DNA of 64,000 nt, taken from NCBI GenBank assembly GCA_907163375.1, contig CAJQUW010008936.1, forward strand, positions 1-64,000, in the 5' to 3' direction. Both the position numbers and the translations under genes were made by a program. Numbering within the stretch: the first letter of the stretch is position 1; every line of letters begins with the position of its first letter. The notes under the pieces were generated by a model. It was not told where the DNA came from. It saw nothing but the letters and a program-made list of their open reading frames with translations, and did no database searches. This DNA is from Prostheceraeus crozeri. Lineage: Eukaryota; Platyhelminthes; Polycladida; Euryleptidae. Below are positions 30,427 through 40,436 of this stretch, piece by piece.

Positions 30427-31218
30427 ATGGGAAAATTTAGAAAATTTATAGATAGCCTTAAAGAAGATTTTTGGCCGTATGTAGCTGACAAAGTTATTGA
30501 AAGTGAATTGTTAAGTGTTTTTGTCTTATTAATACTTTTTATTTTGGTTTTATTATTTGATAAAAAAAGTGTTAAAAAAGCAAAAAACCTATTTAATGTT
30601 ATATTTTGTGCTTTATGTGTTGGAATAATGTTATGCTTTAACATTTTTGTTAGATCAAACTTTTGATTAAAAGCTATATGTTCAAAAATAATGCTATTTA
30701 AATCAATAAACTACTTTATATATATTTGGGTGTTTATACTTTGCGGGGCTTATGTTGGTTTTTTATTCACCTTTATTGATGACTTTTTCTACTTTTTAGC
30801 TCCAGATTGATTAGCAAAAGATTGAAGATTATCATTAGCAGTAAATAGAGTTTTTATCTTCTTGGTGGTTTACTATCTTTATAGAGTTATTGAGTTTTTA
30901 GTAAAAACAAAAAAACAAAAACAAACAGTAATTTTAAGAATTATTGCTTTTCTTCCAGTTCTTTTAGTAGGAATTATTATTAGATCAATTGGTGCTACTA
31001 TTTTACTTGGGGTTTCTTGATCTTTTGTTAGAAGAGCAGAATCAATGTATATAAAATATACCTTTAAGATTTGAGTTACAATTTTAATAAACTTAGTATT
31101 ATTTCCAATACTATACTATAGTAGTCACTTCGTTCACCTTAACTACTTCAAAAAACACTTTAGCTATGTAAATGATAGTATAGTTAAAAAAAAACAAAAA
31201 GCTATAATAAAAAATTAA
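30427..31218 (+). CDS. Multi-pass membrane protein, paralogue B of an unrecognised family
   Basis: 263 residues, about six membrane helices, homologous along its length to 24717-25529 (shared FDKKSVKKAKNLFN region, CGAYVG, LAPDW, YFKKHF). A TATAAT lies ~18 bases before the ATG and no Shine-Dalgarno is visible, so the mRNA may have a very short leader. Two copies 5.7 kb apart on the same strand, each beside surface-protein genes, hint at a duplicated unit. Confidence 0.7.
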
Positions 31219-31573
31219 AGTTAAAATTTTTTTTAATAATCATTTTCTTAAGTAATTTTCTGATTTAAATAAGTAAAAAAGTTTATAAAACTAATAATAA
31301 GTAAGTTTTTTTAATTTGTTTTGTTTGATTGTAAATTATTAAAAAAAAATATTTGATTACCACCATTATCTTTTAAAAAACAATTAGTAATCTTATTTTT
31401 AACAATACTATTGGTTTAATTATTTTTAAAAATAACTTGCTTTTAAAAAATTTATTGTTATAATAAAAAATAATTTGTTTAAATACTTTATCAAAAAAAA
31501 TTATTTTATTAATTTTTTTTAAGTAAATTCAATTTCAAAATTGAAAAGATAAGTTATAAAAAATAATGAAAAA
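31219..31573. other. Intergenic, no gene seen
   Basis: AT-rich spacer between two plus-strand genes. Several TATAAT-like strings are present, e.g. near 31450, upstream of the surface gene at 31574. No convincing hairpin or small frame. Confidence 0.4.
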
Positions 31574-32464
31574 ATGAAAACTAAAATACAAAACTTGATA
31601 AATATATTTAAAAAAATTTTTATATTTTTTTTGTTAATTTTATCTTTTTCATTATTTTCACACAAAACAAAAGCAGTAAAAAAACTTTCTATACAAAAAA
31701 TAATAGAGAATAATACTGAAATTTTTATAAATAGAATTAAACTTGCAAAATTAAAAATAAAACAGCAAAAAAAAAAATTTAATGAAATTTTTGAATGAAA
31801 AAAAATATTAACAAAATTACTTCAAAATTTTTATACAAAAAACAAAACAAAACTTAAAAATTTTTCTTATATTCAAGGTAAAATAATTTTAAAAAGTAAA
31901 ATTTTAAAACATATATTTGATAATAATGAAAAAATATTTGAATATTCTGGTGTAACTAAAAAGGTTAGTGAATATGAAAATTTTAGAATACATTTTACTA
32001 AACATTTAAAAAGCATATTTGAATATAATAAAAAAGAAAAAATAATAAAAGATAAAACAAATTGAAATTGAAATAAAAATTTTTACTTTGTATATATAAA
32101 AAACAATAAAGGGTTTCCTGAATTAAAAGAGATTGCATTTATTAAAAAAAAAACAAATTTTTATAATGCAAAAAGTTTTTTAGTTTTAACAAAAAAAATT
32201 ATTAATATATATGATGCTCAACAAAAAGGTGAATATCCTATTAAAAATCAAATTAAACTACATAAAATTAATTCGTATTTTAAAAAAAAAGAAAAAAAAT
32301 TAAAAGATGAAAAACTTAATATAAAACCAATAAAAATAAAAGAAAAAACAATTATTCAAAAAAAAAATAAAGAAAAAATTAAATTTTTTGCAAAATGATT
32401 TTTTATTTCGATAGGATTATTTTTTTTTATTTTTTTCAGTTTATATTGGTATTTTTTTTGATAA
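31574..32464 (+). CDS. Predicted surface protein with signal peptide and C-terminal anchor
   Basis: 296 residues. Signal segment IFKKIFIFFLLILSFSLFSH (~11-30), a basic polar domain, and a terminal membrane helix (FISIGLFFFIFFSLYWYFFW) reaching the stop. It shares NW(N/D)xNFYFV(Y/F)xKNN with the protein at 33815, so the two are paralogues. Extremely Lys-rich (many KKK runs). No enzyme motif. Confidence 0.72.
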
Positions 32465-32495
32465 TTATTTGACTACTAATGAATAAAATCAAAAA

Positions 32496-33329
32496 TTATT
32501 TCTTACTTTTTAAGTAATCACTATAAATTTTATCAAAAAATACTTGATCATCTTTTTCATCTCTACACTTTAAAAACTCTAAAAGTTTTACATCTTTAAT
32601 AGAGTATTTTGGAGAAATTCCGGTTGAAGTATGTTTGATAAATCACTTTTTTAGTTTTTCTAAAATTGGTTTCATAACATCAAAATCAACCTTTAAATCA
32701 AAAATATGAATATTATTTAAATCAATTTTAACAGCTTCTAAATCACCATAATCTTCATCATTTAAAAATAAATAACAGATTTTTATTTGATCAATTTTTA
32801 GTAAATAAGCATATAAACTAGCTTGCAAGATGTGTTCTTTTTTTGCTTTTTTAGATAAAATAAAGTTCTTATTTTTTATATTGGTAGTTTTTATCTCTAA
32901 AACAATTTTTTTCTCTTTTTTGGTTATTATACCATCTGGAATACCACCAAAGTATTTGTTATTTGGAAATAAATCATAGTTTATTTCTTCTTTATCAAAA
33001 GTTTTAACTTCATAGTTAAAGGTTTTTGATAAAAACTTTATAATTTTTGGTTCTAAAACTTCTCCTGCTATAATATACTTATACTCTAAAATTGGAAATT
33101 GGAGATAGATTAAAGAACAAAATACTTCAAATTCACTTACAAAATCTGATTTAAAAAATAGTGGTGCTATTCTAGTTGCAGTTAGTTTTTTAAAGCCTTT
33201 ATTAAAAAAAAAGTTATTCTCTAATAGTCGAGAGTGAAAATGGGGTTTCATTTTTAATACCATTTCATCTTTATCAAGTATATAATCTCTATGATTAAAA
33301 AAGTGTCTTTTTGGTTTTTTCATATACAA
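32496..33329 (-). CDS. PD-(D/E)XK nuclease-like protein, MAGa7180-type mycoplasma family
   Basis: 277 residues. GGIPDGII (~123-130) and KIVLEIKTTN (~136-145) give the D-x(n)-E-x-K active site of the lambda-exonuclease/YqaJ-like nuclease group, and ILQASLYAYLLKI continues with the Q-x-x-x-Y motif of that group. The start KRHFFNHRDYILD...FHSRLLENNFF and FKSDFVSEFEVFCSLIYLQFPIL resemble the mollicute proteins I recall as the MAGa7180 family of putative nucleases. Function unproven. Convergent with the surface gene at 31574. Confidence 0.75.
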
Positions 33330-33394
33330 ATTTAAATTTTATTTTATTATTAATAATTATATATATTTATAAATAAATCTTTTTTTTATTTATT

Positions 33395-33474
33395 AAAGTT
33401 TTTGAAAGTAAAAGGATATTTTTTATAAAATTTTCAAAACAAAAATCTAATACTAAATAATAAAATTTAAAATA
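33395..33474 (+). repeat. 80-bp direct repeat D1, left copy
   Basis: Differs from 34850-34929 by about one base in 80. The two copies, 1455 bp apart, flank the surface-protein gene at 33815. Includes AAAGTAAAAGGATATTTTTT. Confidence 0.9.
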
Positions 33475-33480
33475 TCTTAG

Positions 33481-33771
33481 AAAAAAAAGAATTTTTTTTG
33501 AAAAAATATAATTCTAAATACATTTAAAACCTTAAAAAACTATTTTATAATAGTAATTGTAAATTCAATAATTTTCTTAGTTATAACAAAACTTTTAATA
33601 GTTTATCAAAATCAAAATGTTTCAAGTTTTATAATTGGTTTTTTAGTATTGATTTTGTTAATTTTATTTTTAATTTTATTAAATCTTTTATTAGTAAAGT
33701 TATTAAAAATTGAGATTGAAAGTTTAACAAATCAAAAACTATCAATGTCTAAAACAATAAAACCATTTTAA
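33481..33771 (+). CDS. Possible small two-helix membrane protein without a clear start
   Basis: Open plus-strand frame directly after repeat D1, with two hydrophobic helices (IIVIVNSIIFLVITKLLIVY; FIIGFLVLILLILFLILLN) and the polar end KLSMSKTIKPF. No ATG, GTG or TTG lies before the first helix, so it is either a relic or uses an unusual start. Listed because a hydrophobic frame of this kind is unlike random AT-rich DNA. Confidence 0.25.
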
Positions 33772-33814
33772 AAAAAATGTAAAAAACAAATAAAAATAAT
33801 GTATAAATAAATAT

Positions 33815-34822
33815 ATGAAAACAAAAAATAAATTTAAATTTTTAAGAAAAACAAAAAATACTATAAAAAAATCTTTGATTTTTTTACTATTTATTTCATT
33901 TTTTATTTTTTCTTCAAATACAACTACAAAATCAGAAATAATAACAAACAAAACAATTGAAACAGTTATAAATGAAAATACAAAAAAATATAAAACAAAA
34001 ACAGAAATTTACATTGAAAATAGAAATAAAAAAAATAAACAAAGAAATTTTAATGAAATAAAATTTTATAGAAAAATAGAAATTACAATTTCAGATTTTA
34101 TTGAAAATATAAATTCATTTTATACTATAAATGATAAACTAATTATAAAAATAAACTTAAAAAATATATTTTCAGTTTTATATTCAAATACATATAAAAC
34201 AAAAAAAATAAAACTATTTAAAATCTTTTTAGAAGAAACATTTAGAAACAAATTTAGAAATGAAAATAAAACAATAGAAGATAAAGAATTAAACAAATGA
34301 AATTGAGATAACAACTTTTACTTTGTATTTAATAAAAATAATAATTATAACTTAAATGAAATAATATTTACTCAAAAAGAAATTGAAAAATTAGAAAATT
34401 CAAACAAAATTCTAAAAATAAAAACAAATAATTATTTAGAAGTTTTTGATTATAAGTCATTTTCAAAAACAAGACATTTTAGACAACATTTTAAAAAAAG
34501 ATTTAAAGAAAAAAACATAAAACAATATATATCAATAACAAAAAATATATATAAAAAAAACAAAGAAACAAAAGAAAACAAAATAGAAATAAAACAAATA
34601 ACAAAAGAAACAAATCAACAAACAACAGAAAACAAAAAAGAAACAAAAGAAAACAAAAAAGAAACAGAAGATAACAAAAAACAAACAGAAGATAACAAAA
34701 AAGAAACAAAAGATAATAAATTATCAAAAAATCATATAATAATAATTATTGTATTGTCTGTTTTAACTTTTATTTCTTTAATTTTTTTATGTTTTTATAT
34801 AAAAGATAAATATAAAAAATAA
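33815..34822 (+). CDS. Predicted surface protein with charged tandem repeats
   Basis: 335 residues. Signal peptide (SLIFLLFISFFIFSS, ~20-34, then NTTTKSE), a Lys/Asn-rich domain with NWDNNFYFVF (paralogous to 31574), and a low-complexity run of imperfect KKETKEN / KKETEDN / KKQTEDN heptads (~270-305). It ends with a membrane helix (IIIIIVLSVLTFISLIFLCFYI) and KDKYKK. The heptads come from tandem repeats at ~34600-34715, a likely site of copy-number change. It lies between the two D1 repeats. Confidence 0.75.
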
Positions 34823-34849
34823 AAAATTAATGAATTAAAATTTATTTAT

Positions 34850-34929
34850 AAAGTTTTCGAAAGTAAAAGGATATTTTTTATAAAATTTTCAAAACAAAAA
34901 TCTAATACTAAATAATAAAATTTAAAATA
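34850..34929 (+). repeat. 80-bp direct repeat D1, right copy
   Basis: Near-identical to 33395-33474. It abuts a GIY-YIG gene remnant that has no start codon of its own. Confidence 0.9.
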
Positions 34930-35314
34930 GAATATCTCAATAATGCTTTAAAAAATAAAATCGGTGTAGTATATATTATGGTGATTGATGGAAAAATATT
35001 AAAAATAGGGCATACAATTAAAACAATAAAAGAAAGGGTTAATTCATATAATATCAAAAAAAACAATATAGAAAAAACTCTACAAATTCATCAACAAATT
35101 ACTTTATTCTGCAATCAATGATAAATATTAAAAAAATAGTTGAATTTATTTATATATTCCGCAAAAAATAAAGTGTGAGTTTTGGTAAATGAATTACCAC
35201 AACCCTACCAGCTGTTAAAAGAATTGAAAAAGAAATTATAAAAAAATATGAATTTTTTATAAAAGAAAACCAATTGGAAGTATTCAAACATAAAAATTTT
35301 TTACTTACTTTTTA
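34930..35314 (+). pseudogene. GIY-YIG nuclease gene remnant
   Basis: GVVYIMVIDGKILKIGHTIK followed by ERVNSYN is the GIY-YIG core pattern (VYI ... KIGxT ... R) as in the T5orf172/MUG113 group. The frame has no start codon after the upstream stop and is interrupted after ~60 codons; a separate downstream frame (LPAVKRIEKEIIKKYEFF) looks like its C-terminal part. Such nucleases serve in restriction or as homing enzymes. It is a relic beside repeat D1 and the start of the defence cassette. Confidence 0.55.
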
Positions 35315-35717
35315 AATACTTATTATGACTATTATCAAAAATATTTAATCGTTTTTCCAACTCTATACTAAAAGACTTAATAATTTTTTTGCCTTTAAAA
35401 TAAAAATAAAAAACTTAAAAAAATAATAAAATAAAAAAATATTAAAAAAATTTTTTAAAATATAATAAAATTAGTAATGGTAATAAAAAAATTATTTAAT
35501 AAATATTACGATTATATTAAAATAATGAATATAAAACAAATTTTTTTTATTTTATTTTTAATATATACTTATCTATAGTTTTTTAGTTATTTTTTCCATT
35601 TTCTATTTTATAACTTTTTATTGAAATAAAAATTATCAAAAAAATTATATTTAAAAACAAAAGTAAACAACACGCAATTAATTTCAAAAAAACTATAACA
35701 AAAAATCATTTACAGTT
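35315..35717. other. Intergenic stretch containing the left copy of repeat D2
   Basis: Apart from D2 at 35411-35490 I see no gene. The rest is AT-rich with no clear hairpin. Confidence 0.4.
35411..35490 (+). repeat. 80-bp direct repeat D2, left copy
   Basis: Identical but for one base to 40082-40161 (offset 4671). Together the copies enclose the exonuclease, the Type IIG enzyme, the second pyrimidine block and the thymidylate-kinase-like gene. Ends with TTAG(T/A)ATGGTAATAAAAAA-type sequence. Confidence 0.9.
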
Positions 35718-36305
35718 TTGGATTTTGAAACCACCGGTTTAAATTATAAACCAAAACTTCATAAATCAATAAAAAAATTGCGAAATAATGCTTGTTTTTT
35801 TGATTGTTTTAATGAAGTTATAGAAGTTGGTATAATTCAATTTAAAATCAAAGACCAAAAGATAATAATTGAAAAAGTTTTCCAAAAACTTTATAAACCA
35901 CATTTAAAACCAATAAAGGTAAAAGAAGGTGAATTTAATTGAATAACATTCCCGCAACTATCAAAAGAAATCTTAGAAGAGCAAAACTCAATTTTAACAA
36001 CACAAAACTTTAATGAGTTTCATAACCTATTAAAAGGTAGGATAATAATTTCTAATTATCACGTTTTTGAAAAACATTTTATAGAAGAAATATATAAATA
36101 TCATAATCAAAAACCAATTTTAACTTTCTTTGATACAAAATCAGAAACAAAAAATAAAATCCCAAATTTACTAACATATTCTCTAAAACCTTTAACAACA
36201 AACTACTTCAAAATTGATTTTTCAAAAAACCAAGATAGTTATCATACAACACTTTTTGACTGCTTAGCTTCTTTAAGTGTTTTTATAAAGTTAAATAATT
36301 TATAA
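35718..36305 (+). CDS. DnaQ-like DEDDh 3'-5' exonuclease
   Basis: 195 residues as drawn. Exo I is LDFETTGLNY (D-x-E), with NEVIEVGIIQF after it; Exo II is ISNYHVFEKHFIEE; Exo III is DSYHTTLFDCLAS (H-x(4)-D). All acidic metal ligands of the DEDDh fold are present, so the enzyme may be active. The start is unclear: the frame is open from an upstream stop (~35677) through KKSFTVLDFETTG with no ATG or GTG; the TTG at 35718 would cut into the first strand. It may have lost its original 5' end when the cassette formed. Close to the Type IIG gene. Confidence 0.75.
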
Positions 36306-36370
36306 TTTTATAATTCGTTTTTTTTAATATATTTTAAATGGTATAATAAAAAAATAAATTATAAAAAAAA

Positions 36371-38386
36371 ATGAAAAGAAATTATATTTACGAAACAGAA
36401 GGAATGGTAGATTTTTATAAAGATTTACAAATAACTCCTAATTATGATTTAAATACAGACGGAGTTATAAATAATGTTTTAATAGAATTTAAAAAAACAA
36501 AATCTGTTGATGGTGGAGTTGCTAAACATAAAAAACAAATAAAAAGATATTTAAAAGCTTTTAATAGTGTTGCAAAAAACATCCCATCTATATCTTTTTT
36601 AATTTATTTGAATTCTAATGAATATTTAAAAATTGATAATTCTAATGGGGAAGTTATAGAAAGTGGTAGTTGAATTAATCCTACAGAATTTAAAGAAAAA
36701 ATATTAAACAATAAAATACCTCCTTTAAAAGGTTATATTGATGAGTTTTCAATTGTTTCTTACAATAATAAATTTTGTAGTGAATTTAAAAAAAACGCAA
36801 CAAAACAAGATATAAAAAAAGAGTTTATAAACCCAACAAAATTAAATATTATACCTTTTAATTGGGAAAAACAAATTAAAAAAGAAAAAGATAAAATTGG
36901 TTGATTACATTTTAATATGAATTTATTAGGTAATACCCTATTAAAAAAACAATTAGGAGCATTTTTTACCCCAGAACATTATGTTAAAAAATCTACTAAA
37001 TATATTAGAGATGCAATTAAAAGATCTAAACAAAAAGGTTATAAAGATTATTTAATAATAGATAGATGTGCTGGAACAGGAAATTTACAAAGATTATTAA
37101 CAGAAGAAGAGTTAAAACGTTGTATTTTAAATACTTATGATTATACAGAATGGACTACTTTAAAAGGTTTGTATGAAGGTAGAGTTAAATTAATAATCCC
37201 AAAAACACATAATGAAATTAATGAAAATTCATTATTAATGGATGGAAATGCTTTATCAAAAGAATTTAATGATTATCTAAAAAATGTTTTAAATAAATAT
37301 AATAGAAAAGAAATATATTTAATTTTTATTGAAAATCCACCGTTTAGAGATGAAACATCAACTTTAACATTTAGAGATAAAAAAAGTAAAAAAACAAAAA
37401 CCTATATTGATGAATTAATGAATAAAGATCCAAAAATTAAAGGAGCAATAAAAAATGAATTATCAATTAAATTTATTTGAAGTGTTTGAAATATATATAA
37501 ACCAAATGAATATATTCTTTTTTCTCCTATTAAATATTGAAAAACAAATCATCTTTTTGATAAAAAATATTATAATGGTTTTCTTACAAATAAAAAAGAT
37601 TATAATGCTAATTATAATGCTGGTTTACCTATAATTAATTGAAGTATTGAAGATAAACAAAATGAAACATTAAAACTAGAAAATGTAAAAATTAAAAAAA
37701 TACATAACTCAATAAAAAAATTATTAGATAAAAGTAAAAGAACAGAATATATTGCAAAAATGTTTATACAAGCAGGAGAAATAAGGCCAATTGGAACAAG
37801 TTTAGATAATGGAAATCAAGTTATAAATGATACCCCAGCATTTTTAGATGAAAATAATATATTAAAACAATTACCTTTATGATGTGCTGCTAAATATGAA
37901 CCTAAAAATTTAGAATTAAATATTTTAATGAAAAGTGGAGATGGAAAAACAAAATATTTACATAATAAAGAATTTTTAAATAATTGTTTTATATGATCCT
38001 GTTTATCACAAAAAAATAAATGTATTTCTAATACAACAAAAATTAATGAAATGGCATTATTACAAAATTCAAAATGTGATAATATATTAAAAAAAATAAA
38101 AATTAATGAAGATCAAAAAAAATTATTAGATAGATGAAAAAAAATATTAAATCTATCAAAAACTACAAAAGAATTTAATAAAAAGTATAAATATGGGTTA
38201 AATCAAATTCAAAAAGATATTAATATTAAAGTTTGAAATGGTTCTTTTAATAAAAAAGGAGAAAAAATATTAGAATTTAAATACCCAGAATTAAGAGATC
38301 AAATAAAATATTTAAAAATTGAATTAAAAAACTTTTATAAAGAAAAATTAGAATTTTTTATTAAAAAATATGAACTTATTAAATAA
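36371..38386 (+). CDS. Type IIG restriction-modification enzyme (nuclease plus N6-adenine methyltransferase)
   Basis: 671 residues. The N-terminus carries a PD-(D/E)XK-like core: NTDGVINNVLIEFKKTKS (~28-45) supplies D, E and K. The methyltransferase follows: LGAFFTPEHYVKKS (~193), motif I IDRCAGTGNL (~233) and motif IV IENPPF (~321). A ~330-residue tail probably holds the recognition part. It is unlike the gene at 1-2382 in sequence. A TATAAT at ~36343 sits 22 bases before the ATG, with no Shine-Dalgarno. The gene is followed by a terminator and the G-poor block. Confidence 0.82.
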
Positions 38387-38413
38387 TTTCTATATTATAA
38401 TAAAAGTGTAAAA

Positions 38414-38447
38414 AAATCTACATATTAACTTATGTAGGTTTTTATTT
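38414..38447 (+). terminator. Rho-independent terminator after the Type IIG gene
   Basis: ATCTACATA / TATGTAGGT hairpin followed by TTTTTATTT, 28 bases after the stop. Confidence 0.75.
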
Positions 38448-38449
38448 AT

Positions 38450-39060
38450 TCAATATTTAAAAACCCAACTCCCATTTTCCACCCCCATTCACCCCATTTT
38501 TTTACCAAATTATCTCTCTCCCTTACCAAAACCCCTACTCCCAAAAAAAACCATATCTAAAAAATAAACTTATATTTTTTTAAATTCCCCAAATTTTTTA
38601 AAATATAAGTTTATTTTTTTATTTTGTAAAAAGAAAATTTAAAAAAATCTGATGCTTATTTTTTAATTTTTTATTTAAAATTTTTTAGCTAAAAAATTCC
38701 CCCCACTAAAACAAGGAAATCCATCCTTTTCCTTATTATATAAATACATATTGATAAATCTACCTTTTCCCCTAATCCTTCCACTATATTTACACCTTTT
38801 CCCAATTCCTAAACCCCCATTTTTTCCGCTAACTTTTTCCAACTTTTTTCCTTATTTCATCCTTTTTCCTTTTTAAAACTTTGCCTTTTTATTCCTTTTT
38901 AATCTTTTCCCATTTCCACTTTCACCTTTTTGGAAACCATTTTTAAACATTTAAAACATCAATCAACCTTTTTTCAATCTAAACATTAAAACCTACCAAA
39001 ACCTACCATTTCCTACCAAACCCTACCATTTTCCAACCCCAATTTAAACTTTTTGATTAT
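38450..39060 (+). repeat. G-poor pyrimidine-rich block, copy 2
   Basis: No gene. The first ~155 bases (38450-38605) contain no G on the plus strand but many C-runs. An inverted repeat (AATAAACTTATATTTT / AAAATATAAGTTTATT, ~38561-38615) lies inside. From ~38620 to 38895 it matches 4826-5105 of copy 1. At 38990-39040 there are four spaced CCTACCA units. The block ends at a TATGTTAAAAT promoter. Confidence 0.75.
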
Positions 39061-39072
39061 TAATTCTTTATC

Positions 39073-39148
39073 TATGTTAAAATATACTCAAACAAGAAAA
39101 AAGAAAAAAAGACGTGATATAGATATTCATCTATATTACGTCTTTTTC
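39073..39148 (+). promoter_or_regulatory. Promoter followed by leader hairpin (possible attenuator or short RNA)
   Basis: TATGTTAAAAT (39073-39083) acts as an extended -10. About 20 bases on begins a long stem, AAAAAGACGTGATATAGAT / ATCTATATTACGTCTTTTT (39106-39147), with one G-U pair and a four-base loop, ending in T-rich sequence. It looks like an intrinsic terminator sitting in the leader of the gene at 39169, so most transcripts could stop as a ~60-nt RNA. Confidence 0.55.
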
Positions 39149-39168
39149 TAGTTTATATAAGAAAAAAA

Positions 39169-39993
39169 ATGAATTACATAGTATTTGAAGGTATAGACAA
39201 AACAAGAAAATCAAGTTTTATTCAATATTTTTATGATAATTTAAAAAATGAAAATATTGAAGTATTAAAAGATTTAAATATTTTACCAAAACAAATCAAA
39301 AAACAAAGTTTTCCAAACAAAAACAGTTGTGATAATGAAAGAATAAAATCTATATTATCATATGAAACAAAACAAAAATATATTTTTAAAGATATTTTTA
39401 TTAAACTTCAAATTTTAACTTTTTTAAAAAACCAAGAAAAATCAAACAACTTTTATATTTTTGATAGATTTTTTGATTCAACAGTATATACATACACCCA
39501 ACATAATTCAAAATTTTATGATTTATCAAATTATGCATTTTCAACCTTTAACTACAAAAAACCACTTTTAAAAGTATTTTTTTATATTCCAGAAGAAGAA
39601 ATTGAAACAAAAATAAAAAATCTTGAAAGTAAAATTAAAAAAACACCTTATTTAGAAAAAACTATAAAAAACAATACTATTTGAAAAAGTTATAACATTT
39701 ATTATTATGAAATTTTAAAAAATTATCATTACCAAATTAACAAATGAAAATTTTTAATACAAGTTCAAAGAAACTATTTTAAACTTTATAAAAAACAAAA
39801 AGATGTAATAAAAATTTTATATTCAACACCAAACCAAGAAAAATTAGAACTTATTATTAAAAAATTATTATATAACAAGATAATAATACAAAAAAAAAAT
39901 AATTGTTTTTTTACATGAATACAGTATCTAATTATAAAAAATATACCAAACTGTAATTTTTTTATAGAAACTTTAATTTCTTTAATTATATAA
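39169..39993 (+). CDS. Thymidylate-kinase-like protein with altered P-loop
   Basis: 274 residues. The start IVFEGIDKTRKSSFIQYF matches the dTMP-kinase opening (x-FEGxDxxGKSTQ), and YIFDRFFDSTVYTYTQH matches the DR(Y/F)xxSxxAYQ substrate motif. The second P-loop Gly (before Lys) is Arg here, which should hurt ATP binding. The C-terminal ~100 residues (from ~170) exceed the usual ~210-residue enzyme. It lies inside the D2-flanked cassette behind a terminator-like leader, not beside housekeeping genes, so it may be a specialised paralogue. Confidence 0.65.
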
Positions 39994-40436
39994 TTGTTAT
40001 AAAATTTAGTTTTTTATTTAATATTTTTTTAAACTTTTGTTGTTTTTTAATAAAAATTAAAAAATTTTTTTATTGTATAAAAAACTTAAAAAAATAATAA
40101 AATAAAAAAATATTAAAAAAATTTTTTAAAATATAATAAAATTAGTTATGGTAATAAAAAATTTTTTAAAAATTTTTTTATTAAAACAAGGAAAAAGAAA
40201 TAATTTTTATAACTTATATTTGGTTAATAAATTTTATTTAAAATAAAAAGGAAAAAAAAATAATTTTTATAACTTATATATGAAGAAAAATTTTTTTGAA
40301 AAAATTCAAAATAATTTAAATATTAAAAAAGGAGAAAATATAAATAATATATAAAATTTTTTTTGTAAAGTTAAAAAGTATTATAATTATATTAAATAAA
40401 CTTAAAAAAATTTATATATTAGGAAAATAATTTATT
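39994..40436. other. Intergenic region before metG with 60-bp tandem repeat
   Basis: Contains D2 (40082-40161), then a 30-base unit (GGAAAAA-AAATAATTTTT...) present at 40190 and again at 40250, a 60-bp tandem duplication. The second unit leads into a 24-codon frame (ATG 40280-stop 40354) of unknown meaning. A TATAAT near 40380 and AGGAAAA before the metG ATG look like its promoter and ribosome site. Confidence 0.45.
40082..40161 (+). repeat. 80-bp direct repeat D2, right copy
   Basis: One mismatch in 80 to 35411-35490. Marks the right edge of the exonuclease/Type IIG/kinase-like cassette, just upstream of metG. Confidence 0.9.
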
